Assembly (NCBI GenBank): GCA_003232965.1
Contig: QIKG01000032.1
Span: 1-21,588, forward strand
Reading direction: 5' to 3'
DNA from: Oceanospirillales bacterium
GTDB taxonomy: Bacteria; Pseudomonadota; Gammaproteobacteria; Xanthomonadales; SZUA-36
DNA length: 21,588 nt
Positions 7,597-15,394 of this stretch are shown one piece after another. The position numbers and the translations under genes were made by a program. Within the stretch, counting starts at the first letter, position 1, and every line of letters begins with the position of its first letter. The notes below the pieces were generated by a model. That model saw only the letters and a program-made list of their open reading frames with translations. It did no database searches and was not told where the DNA came from.

Positions 7597-7962
7597 GGGT
7601 CTTTCTAATAGCTAGTATAGTGTTAAGAGTCCTCGGGTAAAGGAATTTCAGGTAATATGTTAAGTGGTTTTAACATTAATTTTCGTTGGTTAAAAACAAC
7701 AATATCTGGTCTTTATAGTGTGTAGCTGCCGTTTGGCTAGACCAATGCAGGGTTTCTTGAGCTTTTGCAAAAAAACAACAAGTAAAAATATAGTCAAAGC
7801 CCTAGAAATATATTTGTTTATTAGTTTGCCTTTCCCCTGTGTTTATCGTAACATGACCACTGCGAATATGCGCTACGGGCACCAAGAGTGCGCTCGTGGC
7901 TGGCGCAAATAGAAAGTTCGGGCGTATTTTTGCAGCCCTGTGTACACAATAGGAGTGTTGTA
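7597..7962. other. Long intergenic region between T2SS block and the 516-residue protein gene
   Basis: This stretch holds no convincing gene. It is AT-rich, and no strong hairpin-plus-T terminator follows the T2SS block. A short forward ORF (7718-7912) has no signal, motif or ribosome binding site. Near the downstream end lie a 10-bp perfect palindrome TGTGTACACA (7939-7948) and the ribosome binding site AGGAG (7951-7955) of the next gene. A promoter for that gene is expected here, but no pair of -35 and -10 boxes has convincing spacing. Confidence 0.6.
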
Positions 7963-9513
7963 ATGAAAAGAAATAATTTAGTAACTGCAGTGTTAGCTGG
8001 TGTTGCCGGTATTGCTGGTATCACAAGTTCTGCACAAGCAGTAAATATAAATCCGGATGGTTTGGGCCAAGTCCTCATCTATCCTTACTACACTACAAAC
8101 AATGGTCTTCAAACCATTCTGTCTGTAGTTAATACCACTGACGAAGCTAAAGCGGTTAAAGTTCGTTTCCTGGAGTCTTTAAACTCTCGCGAAGTGCTCG
8201 ATTTTAACCTCTATATGTCTGAATACGATGTTTGGACCGCCGCGTTATTTGATAACGCTGGTACGCCAACCATGGTGACTGCTGATTCTTCTTGTACGGT
8301 TCCTTACTTCTTTGGTAATGGTAACGGTCAAGGTGTTCAGCCTTTCTTGAACTTTGCTTATTCTGGCCCTAACGCTGATGCGACTCCAGAGCGCGGTTCA
8401 ATAACCCGTGCTTCTGAAGGTCATTTCGAAATTATCGAAATGGGTGAGATGTTCGGCGCTTCAGCACTTTCAGCTACCCATGTTCAGCCAGGTGATGGTC
8501 CTAACCAGCAGTTGCCTGCAAATTGTGCAGCTTTAGTATCTGCATGGTCAGTTAATGAAGGTGCTCTTGGTTACTGGTTGGCTGATAGTTCAGTTGATAT
8601 TTCTGCCCCAACGGGTGGTTTATTCGGTGGCGCTGCATTAATTGATGTAAATGAAGGCACCATGTACAGCTACGATGCTAAAGCGATCAACGGTTTTTGG
8701 GATGCCTCAGTTACAGCTGGTGTTCGACATTCAGGACCTGGTGATGAATTACCATCACTGACTTCTGGTTTGGCTACTACAGCCAACTTGTTCGATGATC
8801 AGGGTAATGCATTAGCATTAACTTATGCCACCAGTATTGAAGCGGTTTCAGCTTTGTTCATGCATGATAATGTTATGAATGAGTTCGCGATTATTGAAGG
8901 TCTGGGTGCACGATCTGAATGGATTTTAACCTTCCCAACTAAGCGTTTCTATATCGATCCTGCTTTCGCGGTTAATCCTATTCCTACTGCTCCATTCACA
9001 GATGCATTGCGTGCAAATGCAACCGCCTGTGAAGATTTATCGATTGATTTTTGGGATCGTGAAGAAGGTGTTCCAATAACTGTACCAGGAAGTACTGGTC
9101 CATTACCTTCGCCTCTTCCGCCTGTAATTATTCCGGATGTAGTATCGTTTGAGCTTTGTGCTGAAACTAATGTCATCCGTTTCGATGAAGGAGAGCTAGT
9201 AGATCCACAAGTTCCTGCAGACCCAATCGTTGGTACTAATGGCTTTGATTCTTTGGTCACCTTCACATTGCCTGTAGGCTATGATGCAGGTTGGGCAAGA
9301 ATTGATATGCCAAATAACTTTGATAATACTGGCGTATTACAGGCTGATCGTATGGACGCACAAGGTCTGTTAGGTCTTCCGGTTGTAGGTTACTGGTTCC
9401 AAGCATTTACCAACGGAAATCTTGTTGGTGGTACAGTGCTAGCGAACTATGGCGGTATCTTTGAGCATAAAGGAACCCGTCAGCAGGTTATTATTAGTGC
9501 ACCGGTTCAGTAA
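7963..9513 (+). CDS. Secreted or surface protein of unknown function, 516 aa
   Basis: The product has a clear Sec signal peptide (residues 1-26, ending SSAQA before VNINPDGLGQ). The start at 7963 is chosen because AGGAG lies seven bases upstream and the signal peptide begins there; the frame runs back to 7888, but that would bury the signal. The mature part is acidic and strand-rich, with NPDGLGQVLIYPYYT near its start, four cysteines (111, 188, 356, 399) and a Pro-rich linker (about 371-392). There is no C-terminal anchor, PEP-CTERM tail or terminal barrel strand. I have an impression that such proteins occur in several proteobacteria, but I cannot name a family or function. Codon use is rich in GGT, GCT and CGT, and a strong terminator follows, which suggests high expression from its own unit. 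T2SS export is possible. Confidence 0.85.
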   Translation: MKRNNLVTAVLAGVAGIAGITSSAQAVNINPDGLGQVLIYPYYTTNNGLQTILSVVNTTDEAKAVKVRFLESLNSREVLDFNLYMSEYDVWTAALFDNAGTPTMVTADSSCTVPYFFGNGNGQGVQPFLNFAYSGPNADATPERGSITRASEGHFEIIEMGEMFGASALSATHVQPGDGPNQQLPANCAALVSAWSVNEGALGYWLADSSVDISAPTGGLFGGAALIDVNEGTMYSYDAKAINGFWDASVTAGVRHSGPGDELPSLTSGLATTANLFDDQGNALALTYATSIEAVSALFMHDNVMNEFAIIEGLGARSEWILTFPTKRFYIDPAFAVNPIPTAPFTDALRANATACEDLSIDFWDREEGVPITVPGSTGPLPSPLPPVIIPDVVSFELCAETNVIRFDEGELVDPQVPADPIVGTNGFDSLVTFTLPVGYDAGWARIDMPNNFDNTGVLQADRMDAQGLLGLPVVGYWFQAFTNGNLVGGTVLANYGGIFEHKGTRQQVIISAPVQ

Positions 9514-9554
9514 GTGCTTAGTTAGAACCTAAGAGAGTAGAAATACTCATTAAG

Positions 9555-9588
9555 AACAGGGGTCGCAATATGCGATCCCTGTTTTTTT
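9555..9588 (+). terminator. Strong rho-independent terminator
   Basis: A 13-bp stem pairs 9555-9567 with 9571-9583 (one G-T wobble) across a 3-base loop and runs into seven T residues (9582-9588). It lies 41 bases after the stop of the 516-residue protein gene and would end that transcript, separating it from the Ig-repeat gene. Confidence 0.93.
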
Positions 9589-9881
9589 GTGTCCAATAAA
9601 GCGGCAATAAAATCAAGTAAATTACTATTTCAACTAGCAAAGCAATAAACTGTTGGCCAAGATTAATTAAGTCCACGCCATAGTTTACCTGTCTGTAACT
9701 AATAACTTGAAGTCAACGGCGGGATATTCCGGTTTAAAGGTGTTAGCTTTAACGCTGTTTTAACTGTAATTTGGCGTGAAATTTGATAGAATCTATATCG
9801 ACTGTGAGTGACTATATAAAAACAATACGCCACAGGTATATTAAATATTAAAAAATGCTTTTGGAGCTTGGAGAATATCAG
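9589..9881. other. AT-rich intergenic region upstream of the Ig-repeat gene
   Basis: No gene is visible. The region follows a strong terminator and precedes a signal-peptide gene, so it should contain a promoter. One candidate is TTGGCG (9771-9776) and TATATC (9794-9799) with a 17-base spacer; each box matches the sigma-70 consensus at four of six bases. Confidence 0.5.
9771..9799 (+). promoter_or_regulatory. Candidate sigma-70 promoter for the Ig-repeat gene
   Basis: TTGGCG and TATATC are separated by 17 bases in an AT-rich leader about 80 bases before the chosen start codon. Both boxes are only moderate matches, so this is a suggestion that rests partly on the need for a promoter after the upstream terminator. 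Confidence 0.25.
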
Positions 9882-12065
9882 ATGTCAAAATTAAATAGTT
9901 TATTAATAACATTTTTATTAAGTTTTAGCTTTACCTTGTCTGCTGGCGAATTTAAAGTCAACGGAGATGCCGTAGGTGATTCATCAGTAATTACATTTAT
10001 AACCGCAAATTACGAAGCTAGAGTGATTAAAGTTGTTACTAATGGTTCGGCTCATTTTAGTCGAATTGATGAAAGCGTAGATATACCAGGTGAGCAGCAA
10101 CAACAACTGGTTGTTGATGATGTCGTTATTGGCTCATCAGACCTTATCACCTGGTTTTTGATTAATCCGAATAATGGTAATATACGTCTGAAAACCAATG
10201 GCAACCTTGAAATTATCGTTGATCAACCTGCACGCAATCCTCAAATTACCGAGTTTAGTGCAAATGCATCTACTATAACCGAGGGCGATCAGCTAACCCT
10301 AAGCTGGGATTCCACAGACACTGATTATTGCGAAGCCGGGGAAGATTTTTCTTTTGCCGGAGAATTAGCTACACAAGGTAATGAAACGTTTACTGAAAAT
10401 AGCGTAGGTAATCGCAGTTATCAAATCACCTGTTTTGCAGAATCAAATGGCACTACATTCGAGGTTATTAGCGCAATCGCTGTCACTGTTGAAGAGCAGG
10501 ATAACGGCGGCGGCACAACCGGTATTGATAGCTTTACAGCATCATCACCTTCAATCGCTCAGGGCGAGCCAATCACGCTTTCATGGCAGTCAACCGGGAT
10601 GAACTTATGTCGTGGTTTAGTTGATTTTGATGAGCCGGGTAACTTTCCAACAAATGCATCTTCAACTTTTATCGAGTCTAGATTCGGCCTCCGTACTTAT
10701 GTGCTTGAATGCCTGACCGCAAGCTCTGAATCATTCAAAGCGACGGTTAATGTAAATGTAAACAGTGGTAACGGTACTGGTTCGGAGCCTAAAATTCGAT
10801 CTTTCGTTGCCAGTAAATCACAAGCTATAGTTGATGAACAGTTCACTATATCATGGGATGCTATCAATGTTGATACCTGTTCAGCCAGCGGTGACTGGGC
10901 TGGCTCGAAGACCATAGCCGGTTCACAGGCTGTTAGCTTTAATCAGACTGGCGCGCGCTCATTTACGCTAACTTGTGTTGATAATGGTACTTCAGTTACT
11001 GTGAATAGAACCATTAGCGTTAATATTGTTAACGAGAATACAGGCTCAGGTGTCGCAATCACCAGCTTCTCTGCTACACCGAACCCGGTTCAGGTAGGTA
11101 CGGATCTTACGCTTACTTGGACAACAGCTAATGCGGTTTCGTGTAAAGGTATGAGCCCTGGTATTAGCAACTGGATTGATATATTACCAGCAAATTCTGC
11201 AATTAATGTACGCATTAATGAAGCCGGTGATAAAACCTTTGTGCTGCGCTGTTATCAACAGGGTAATACAACAGTATTTGTTGAAGCAATAGCAGCAATA
11301 TCGACTACCGGATCAGCTTCAGCTCCAGTAACAACGACAATGTCTGTTAATAACCCCAATATTGTCGAAGGACAATCTGTAGTCTTTAGTTGGTCAGCAA
11401 GTAATGCTACTAGCTGTGTTACTACCGGAATACCGTTCGGTTGGGCTGGGCAGAGTCTTGCTACTTCAGGTTCTATGAGTTTCACTCCTAAACATGATTC
11501 AATGTCGATGTCTTATGGAGTTCAATGCTCGAATGCAACTTCAATACATACAGCTAATATATCAGTTTTTTCTGCACTCCCAGCCCAAGCGTTAGGCACT
11601 GGTAGCTGTGCCGTACCACACGGTACTATGATCAATAGGGAATGGACGGAAATTTGGAATGGTGCTTGGCCAAACCCGAATAGTCAAAAGCAAACTCTCA
11701 CATTGGACCAGGGTGATAACCTTGCGATTCATTTTAAAACCGGGACTGTTACAGGTGTTGAAGCGTGGCTTACATCTGCTCCCTCTACCAGCACAGCAGG
11801 TAATAGAACCAGCACCATCACCGAATGCCCTGGTGATTATACATACGGTCAAACCGGTTCAGCGAGTACTCCTATGGACCCTGATTGCACTCAGAGCTGG
11901 GGTGTAGGAACATTTTTGAAGTACGTAGTCAACGATACCTATATACCTAATAATGGGATATGTGAACTTAAGACTAACACTGATTATTACATGAATATTC
12001 GTTTCAGCAGTGCTTGTACTGCAGGATTCTGCAAGGGAATATTCGATTACAATCGAATCCAGTAG
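9882..12065 (+). CDS. Exported protein with five Cys-paired Ig-like repeats and a Cys-rich C-terminal domain
   Basis: The start is taken at 9882, where TTGGAGA sits eight bases upstream and a signal peptide (residues 1-21, ending TLSA) begins; an in-frame ATG at 9855 would extend it by nine residues. The 727-residue product has an N-terminal strand-rich domain (22-115). Five Ig/PKD-like repeats follow at about 120-204, 214-293, 303-383, 390-474 and 484-563. Each has a core Trp (142, 235, 325, 413, 504) and a Cys pair (150/184, 243/277, 333/365, 421/457, 512/549). A C-terminal domain (about 572-727) has six cysteines and begins GTGSCAVPHGT. The layout suggests a disulfide-stabilised stalk displaying a terminal domain, perhaps an adhesin or binding protein. 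No anchor is visible and no enzyme motif is recognised. A hairpin and a peptidyl-prolyl isomerase gene follow. Confidence 0.85.
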   Translation: MSKLNSLLITFLLSFSFTLSAGEFKVNGDAVGDSSVITFITANYEARVIKVVTNGSAHFSRIDESVDIPGEQQQQLVVDDVVIGSSDLITWFLINPNNGNIRLKTNGNLEIIVDQPARNPQITEFSANASTITEGDQLTLSWDSTDTDYCEAGEDFSFAGELATQGNETFTENSVGNRSYQITCFAESNGTTFEVISAIAVTVEEQDNGGGTTGIDSFTASSPSIAQGEPITLSWQSTGMNLCRGLVDFDEPGNFPTNASSTFIESRFGLRTYVLECLTASSESFKATVNVNVNSGNGTGSEPKIRSFVASKSQAIVDEQFTISWDAINVDTCSASGDWAGSKTIAGSQAVSFNQTGARSFTLTCVDNGTSVTVNRTISVNIVNENTGSGVAITSFSATPNPVQVGTDLTLTWTTANAVSCKGMSPGISNWIDILPANSAINVRINEAGDKTFVLRCYQQGNTTVFVEAIAAISTTGSASAPVTTTMSVNNPNIVEGQSVVFSWSASNATSCVTTGIPFGWAGQSLATSGSMSFTPKHDSMSMSYGVQCSNATSIHTANISVFSALPAQALGTGSCAVPHGTMINREWTEIWNGAWPNPNSQKQTLTLDQGDNLAIHFKTGTVTGVEAWLTSAPSTSTAGNRTSTITECPGDYTYGQTGSASTPMDPDCTQSWGVGTFLKYVVNDTYIPNNGICELKTNTDYYMNIRFSSACTAGFCKGIFDYNRIQ

Positions 12066-12084
12066 TTAGTAATTCAACGATATA

Positions 12085-12118
12085 AAAGCTCCGGTTGTTA
12101 ATTGACAGCCGGAGCTTT
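12085..12118 (+). terminator. Hairpin terminator between the Ig-repeat gene and the isomerase gene
   Basis: A 14-bp stem pairs 12085-12098 with 12105-12118, with one G-T wobble and a 6-base loop. The following sequence is AT-rich but lacks a clean T run, so it may be a leaky terminator or an mRNA-stabilising hairpin that lets some transcription continue into the isomerase gene. Confidence 0.6.
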
Positions 12119-12140
12119 GTATATATAACGTGGTGAAAAA

Positions 12141-13088
12141 ATGAATAAGCTAGTATTGATGACTTTTTTATCTGTATTTATGTTGGCACTTTCAACATAC
12201 GCTGGCGCGGCCTCTAGTGATCCAATTATCACTCAGGGTGATAGCATAATAACTCAAGAGGATTTTGATGCTAGGCTCAGCAAAATTAAATTGAGCCAAC
12301 AACTACCCGTGTTGACTGATGGTGGCCGTGTAGAGAAAATTTTACGTAAAATGATTATGGATAAAAGATTAGCCGATACCGCGCGACTTGCAGGTTTCGA
12401 CAATGACCCTCTAGTTCAAGGTCGCTTAAATCTGGCGGTAGATCAGGAGTTAGCAAAAGCCTGGCTGGACTCAATTGAGGCTGGCAAGCTTGAATCTGCT
12501 GATTTTGAAATGATGGCAAAAGAGTATTACCTAATCCATAAAGCTAAGTTCCAAATTCCGGCATCTGTGGATGTGGCGCATATTCTAATTAGCAATCAAG
12601 CACGAACTGATATTGAAGCTCTTGAGTTAGCAAATGATCTGTATAGCCGTCTGATCAGCAAGCCTGAGCTTTGGGATGAGCTGGTACAAGAATACTCTGA
12701 AGATCCCGGTTCAAAAGCAAACCAAGGAAAGTACCTGGATGTTGTGCCTGGGAAGATGGTTAAGCCATTTGAAGACACCGCATTTGGGCTGAAAACTACC
12801 GGTGAAATTGCGAAGCCGACAAAAACACAATTCGGCTACCATATTATTCGTCTTGATGGTAAAAGCCAGCCAAAGACGCAGCCTTTTGAACAACTAAAAA
12901 CTCAATTAATCGCTCAACAGCGTAATATTTATACAAAGAGTGCGCGAACAGACTATATTTCCACAATCAATATGGACGGACCTTTAGTGATACCACCCTG
13001 TGCTATTGAAAAAATGCTGGCAAGGCACTTTGATGAAGAACAGTCAATAAACAAACTTGCTGAATGTCAGAAAAATCAGAATAAATAA
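12141..13088 (+). CDS. Periplasmic parvulin-type peptidyl-prolyl cis-trans isomerase
   Basis: This 315-residue protein has a signal peptide (about residues 1-24, ending YAGAA), an N-terminal helical chaperone-like region of the SurA/PpiC kind (about 35-135) and a parvulin domain (about 142-240). The parvulin hallmarks VAHILI (His147), YSEDPGSKANQGKYL and FGYHIIRLDG (His234) are present. It should isomerise proline peptide bonds and help fold exported proteins in the periplasm. It lacks SurA's second parvulin domain. Its position just after two large exported proteins, one rich in Cys pairs, suggests a dedicated folding helper. EpsD-type isomerases linked to polysaccharide export are an alternative, since exporter genes follow. 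Family is certain; client is inferred. Confidence 0.92.
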   Translation: MNKLVLMTFLSVFMLALSTYAGAASSDPIITQGDSIITQEDFDARLSKIKLSQQLPVLTDGGRVEKILRKMIMDKRLADTARLAGFDNDPLVQGRLNLAVDQELAKAWLDSIEAGKLESADFEMMAKEYYLIHKAKFQIPASVDVAHILISNQARTDIEALELANDLYSRLISKPELWDELVQEYSEDPGSKANQGKYLDVVPGKMVKPFEDTAFGLKTTGEIAKPTKTQFGYHIIRLDGKSQPKTQPFEQLKTQLIAQQRNIYTKSARTDYISTINMDGPLVIPPCAIEKMLARHFDEEQSINKLAECQKNQNK

Positions 13089-13174
13089 TCACAGCGCCGT
13101 GATCTCTGTTTAATTAGCAGACAACTGCCAAGAGAATTTGCGATAATAAGCGCTTATAGATCACAGGCTGGTTT

Positions 13175-13948
13175 ATGCAAAAAAATATTATTCTAATCAG
13201 GGAATTAGTTCGTCGGGAAATACGCAGCCGATACCTCGATTCTTTGAGCGGGCTGGCGTGGTTGGTTATTCAACCGTTAATGCTGCTACTGATTTATGGC
13301 TTTGTTTTCGTGATTATTTTTAAAGCGAAAATACCCGAAGCTGATACTACGGGTTTCCTTCCCTATCTAGCTATTGCGTTTTGGCCGTGGACAGCATTCT
13401 CTGAGTCGGTGTTACGCAGCATAAGCTCCGTTACCGGAAATGCTGGCCTGATTGGTAAAGTTGCCATTGCTTCTGAAGTTTTCCCTATAGCGACTGTTAC
13501 CGCTACATTTTTGATGCATTGTATTGGTTATATTGCGATTTTGTTGATAATGGCAGCCTTCGGGGTTGATTTACACTGGTGGGCTCTACTTCCAGCGATA
13601 GTAATATTAATTCTTTTGTATGCGTTTGCACTAGCGCTAGCTTTGCTGGTGAGTAGCTTAAATGTATTCGTTCGGGACTTAGAACATGTGCTTCCACCAC
13701 TGATGACACTATGGTTTTTCGGAACCCCCATCATATATTCCATTTCTCTAATTCCTGAGCAATATCAGCACTGGATGCGGCTCAACCCGATGACGGGAAT
13801 AATGGATACGCTTCGCGGCTATTTTCTCCGCGGTGAATATGTCCCCAGCCTGTCTCTAATCGTGACTACAGTTGCGATAATGTTTCTACTAGCCTTTGCC
13901 GTTTGGTTTTACCGTAGACTCAGCCCACGCTTTGAGGATTTCTTCTAA
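13175..13948 (+). CDS. wzm: ABC-2 type surface polysaccharide export permease (Wzm-like)
   Basis: The 257-residue protein has about six hydrophobic segments and the ABC-2 polysaccharide exporter signature. There is an amphipathic N-terminal helix (RELVRREIRSRYLDSLSGLAW), FWPWTAFSESV at about residue 69, the re-entrant region VFVRDLEHVLPPLMTLWFFGTPIIY, and LNPMTGIMDTLRGYF. This is the Wzm/TagG/KpsM family, which moves undecaprenyl-linked glycans across the inner membrane. The length matches Wzm. The stop overlaps the ATG of the partner ATPase gene (TAATG), so the two are coupled. The ribosome binding site is weak. Role in O-antigen or another surface glycan export follows from the Wzt partner with its C-terminal domain. 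Confidence 0.93.
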   Translation: MQKNIILIRELVRREIRSRYLDSLSGLAWLVIQPLMLLLIYGFVFVIIFKAKIPEADTTGFLPYLAIAFWPWTAFSESVLRSISSVTGNAGLIGKVAIASEVFPIATVTATFLMHCIGYIAILLIMAAFGVDLHWWALLPAIVILILLYAFALALALLVSSLNVFVRDLEHVLPPLMTLWFFGTPIIYSISLIPEQYQHWMRLNPMTGIMDTLRGYFLRGEYVPSLSLIVTTVAIMFLLAFAVWFYRRLSPRFEDFF

Positions 13949-15132
13949 TGGCGCTGTTAGCAGAATTAAGCTCGGTAGGCAAAATATTCCCACATACCAC
14001 GCATAGCACCGACCGCATAAAGGCCTTATTCAATTTAGTTATGGGTCGTAAAGACCAGGCCGGAAGCTGTGTATTACATGATATTAACCTCAAGGTAAAA
14101 CGCGGCGAATCCTTAGCTATTATTGGCGCTAATGGTGCTGGCAAATCAACTTTATTGAAAATACTTACGGGTGTATTACGCCCCACATCAGGTACTGTTA
14201 GTGTAAATGCCACGGTAGCTGCGCTACTTGAACTCGGAGCGGGTTTTCAGTCTGAATTTTCCGGGCTTGAAAATGTACGCTTAAAAGCCAGTCTTTTGGG
14301 TTTATCAAGGGCAGAGCTGGCAGAAAAAATGGATGAAATTCTTGCCTTTGCCGATATTGGTGAATCTATTCATGAGCCAGTAAAACACTATTCATCCGGA
14401 ATGGTGGTACGCCTTGGTTTTGCAGTAGTTACGGCAGTAAAACCAGAATTATTAATTACTGATGAAATTCTTGCTGTTGGTGACGAATCATTTCAGGCTA
14501 AATGTATTCGCTGGATAGAACAATATTTGAAAGATGGCGGCACCCTGCTAATGGTTTCCCATTCCATGTATCAGGTGCAGAAGCTATGTAAACATGCGCT
14601 CTGGATTGAAGCCGGTGAAGTGCGTATGAGCGGCGATGTTTTTCGCGTAACTCAGTCCTATTTGGCCTGGCATGAGCAAAAATCAGCCAGTGAACGCCGT
14701 CAGTCACAACAAATAAGCAGTGGTCTCTACCGGGTAAGAAACTTTAGTATTGAAACTGGTCCGGCAGACAAGGCTGATGATATCGCCACATTCTCGCGCG
14801 GTGATCAGCTTATTGCCGAACTGGACTTAAGTCAGCCGGATGAGCAAGCACCAGTGGCAATGTTTGGACTGGTACGCGCTGATGGAACACCCGTTTATGG
14901 GGTTTCATCTGATACCGATGAAATCGCTGCAACGCCGCTTGGCACTGATGGCTGTCGTTACCGAATATGTTTCGGCGACCTCGCCCTGCTGCCAGGGTCT
15001 TACAGCTTGCGAGCCCACGCTATGGATCCGCAGGGATTGAGGATTTGCGATACCCAGGAAATTCCGTTTATTGTAACCGGTGCCAGTCTTGAGCTTGGTT
15101 TCGTACATCTTCCCCATCAGTGGCTGGACTGA
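13948..15132 (+). CDS. wzt: ABC polysaccharide export ATPase with carbohydrate-binding C-domain (Wzt-like)
   Basis: This 394-residue ATPase has a Walker A GANGAGKST (60-68), a signature YSSGM (148-152) in the form typical of polysaccharide exporters, Walker B LLITDE (168-173) and the H-loop His205. The nucleotide-binding domain ends near 240. The extra 140 residues (about 258-394) form a strand-rich Wzt C-terminal domain with VYGVSSD, LLPGSYSLR and a closing GFVHLPHQW. In characterised Wzt proteins this domain recognises the modified non-reducing end of the O-polysaccharide and sets export specificity. It pairs with the overlapping permease gene upstream. A methyltransferase gene nearby is a candidate source of the chain-end mark. 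Confidence 0.94.
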   Translation: MALLAELSSVGKIFPHTTHSTDRIKALFNLVMGRKDQAGSCVLHDINLKVKRGESLAIIGANGAGKSTLLKILTGVLRPTSGTVSVNATVAALLELGAGFQSEFSGLENVRLKASLLGLSRAELAEKMDEILAFADIGESIHEPVKHYSSGMVVRLGFAVVTAVKPELLITDEILAVGDESFQAKCIRWIEQYLKDGGTLLMVSHSMYQVQKLCKHALWIEAGEVRMSGDVFRVTQSYLAWHEQKSASERRQSQQISSGLYRVRNFSIETGPADKADDIATFSRGDQLIAELDLSQPDEQAPVAMFGLVRADGTPVYGVSSDTDEIAATPLGTDGCRYRICFGDLALLPGSYSLRAHAMDPQGLRICDTQEIPFIVTGASLELGFVHLPHQWLD

Positions 15133-15135
15133 AGC

Positions 15136-15345
15136 ATGTCCGCATGGCCCCTGGTAATTGTCCCGGTCTACAACGCCATCGGCCCACGCGGTTTGGCACC
15201 GGGTGATGAGAGCATGCAGCGTTTACTCAGTCGCCACCCAGATTACCTTGAAATCATTCACAGCTACATATCCACAGACCCTTTGGCAAATCGAGGTTCA
15301 CAATTACTTACAGCTATTGCGGCTGCTGGCATCAGCCTCGACTAA
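15136..15345 (+). pseudogene. Short ORF, possible remnant of a GT2 glycosyltransferase
   Basis: The ORF encodes 69 residues and starts three bases after the wzt stop. It begins WPLVIVPVYNA, the first strand and nucleotide-binding motif of GT-A glycosyltransferases, but then runs into unrelated-looking sequence and stops without any DxD motif or acceptor region. I read it as a glycosyltransferase gene that lost most of its interior, or as a decayed 5' end. A second frame across the same bases is also open and continues into the methyltransferase, but no recognisable domain precedes 15395. It could instead be a genuine small protein of unknown function. Confidence 0.35.
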
Positions 15346-15394
15346 TTCCTGCATAATTTCTGCACAGGCAGATGGACTATGGCAAACTGAGCAG

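Noticed and set aside
7718..7912. 64-residue forward ORF in the intergenic region before the 516-residue protein gene
   Set aside because: No ribosome binding site, signal or motif; its composition is like the surrounding non-coding DNA.
7939..7948. Perfect 10-bp palindrome TGTGTACACA just before a ribosome binding site
   Set aside because: Too short and isolated to call an operator; no second copy or known regulator motif was found.
13146..13157. 12-bp palindrome ATAAGCGCTTAT upstream of wzm
   Set aside because: Could be an operator or a chance AT-flanked palindrome; nothing else supports regulation there.
15158..15394. N-terminal extension of the methyltransferase frame
   Set aside because: The extra 79 residues resemble no domain, overlap the glycosyltransferase-like stub, and recognisable protein begins at 15395.
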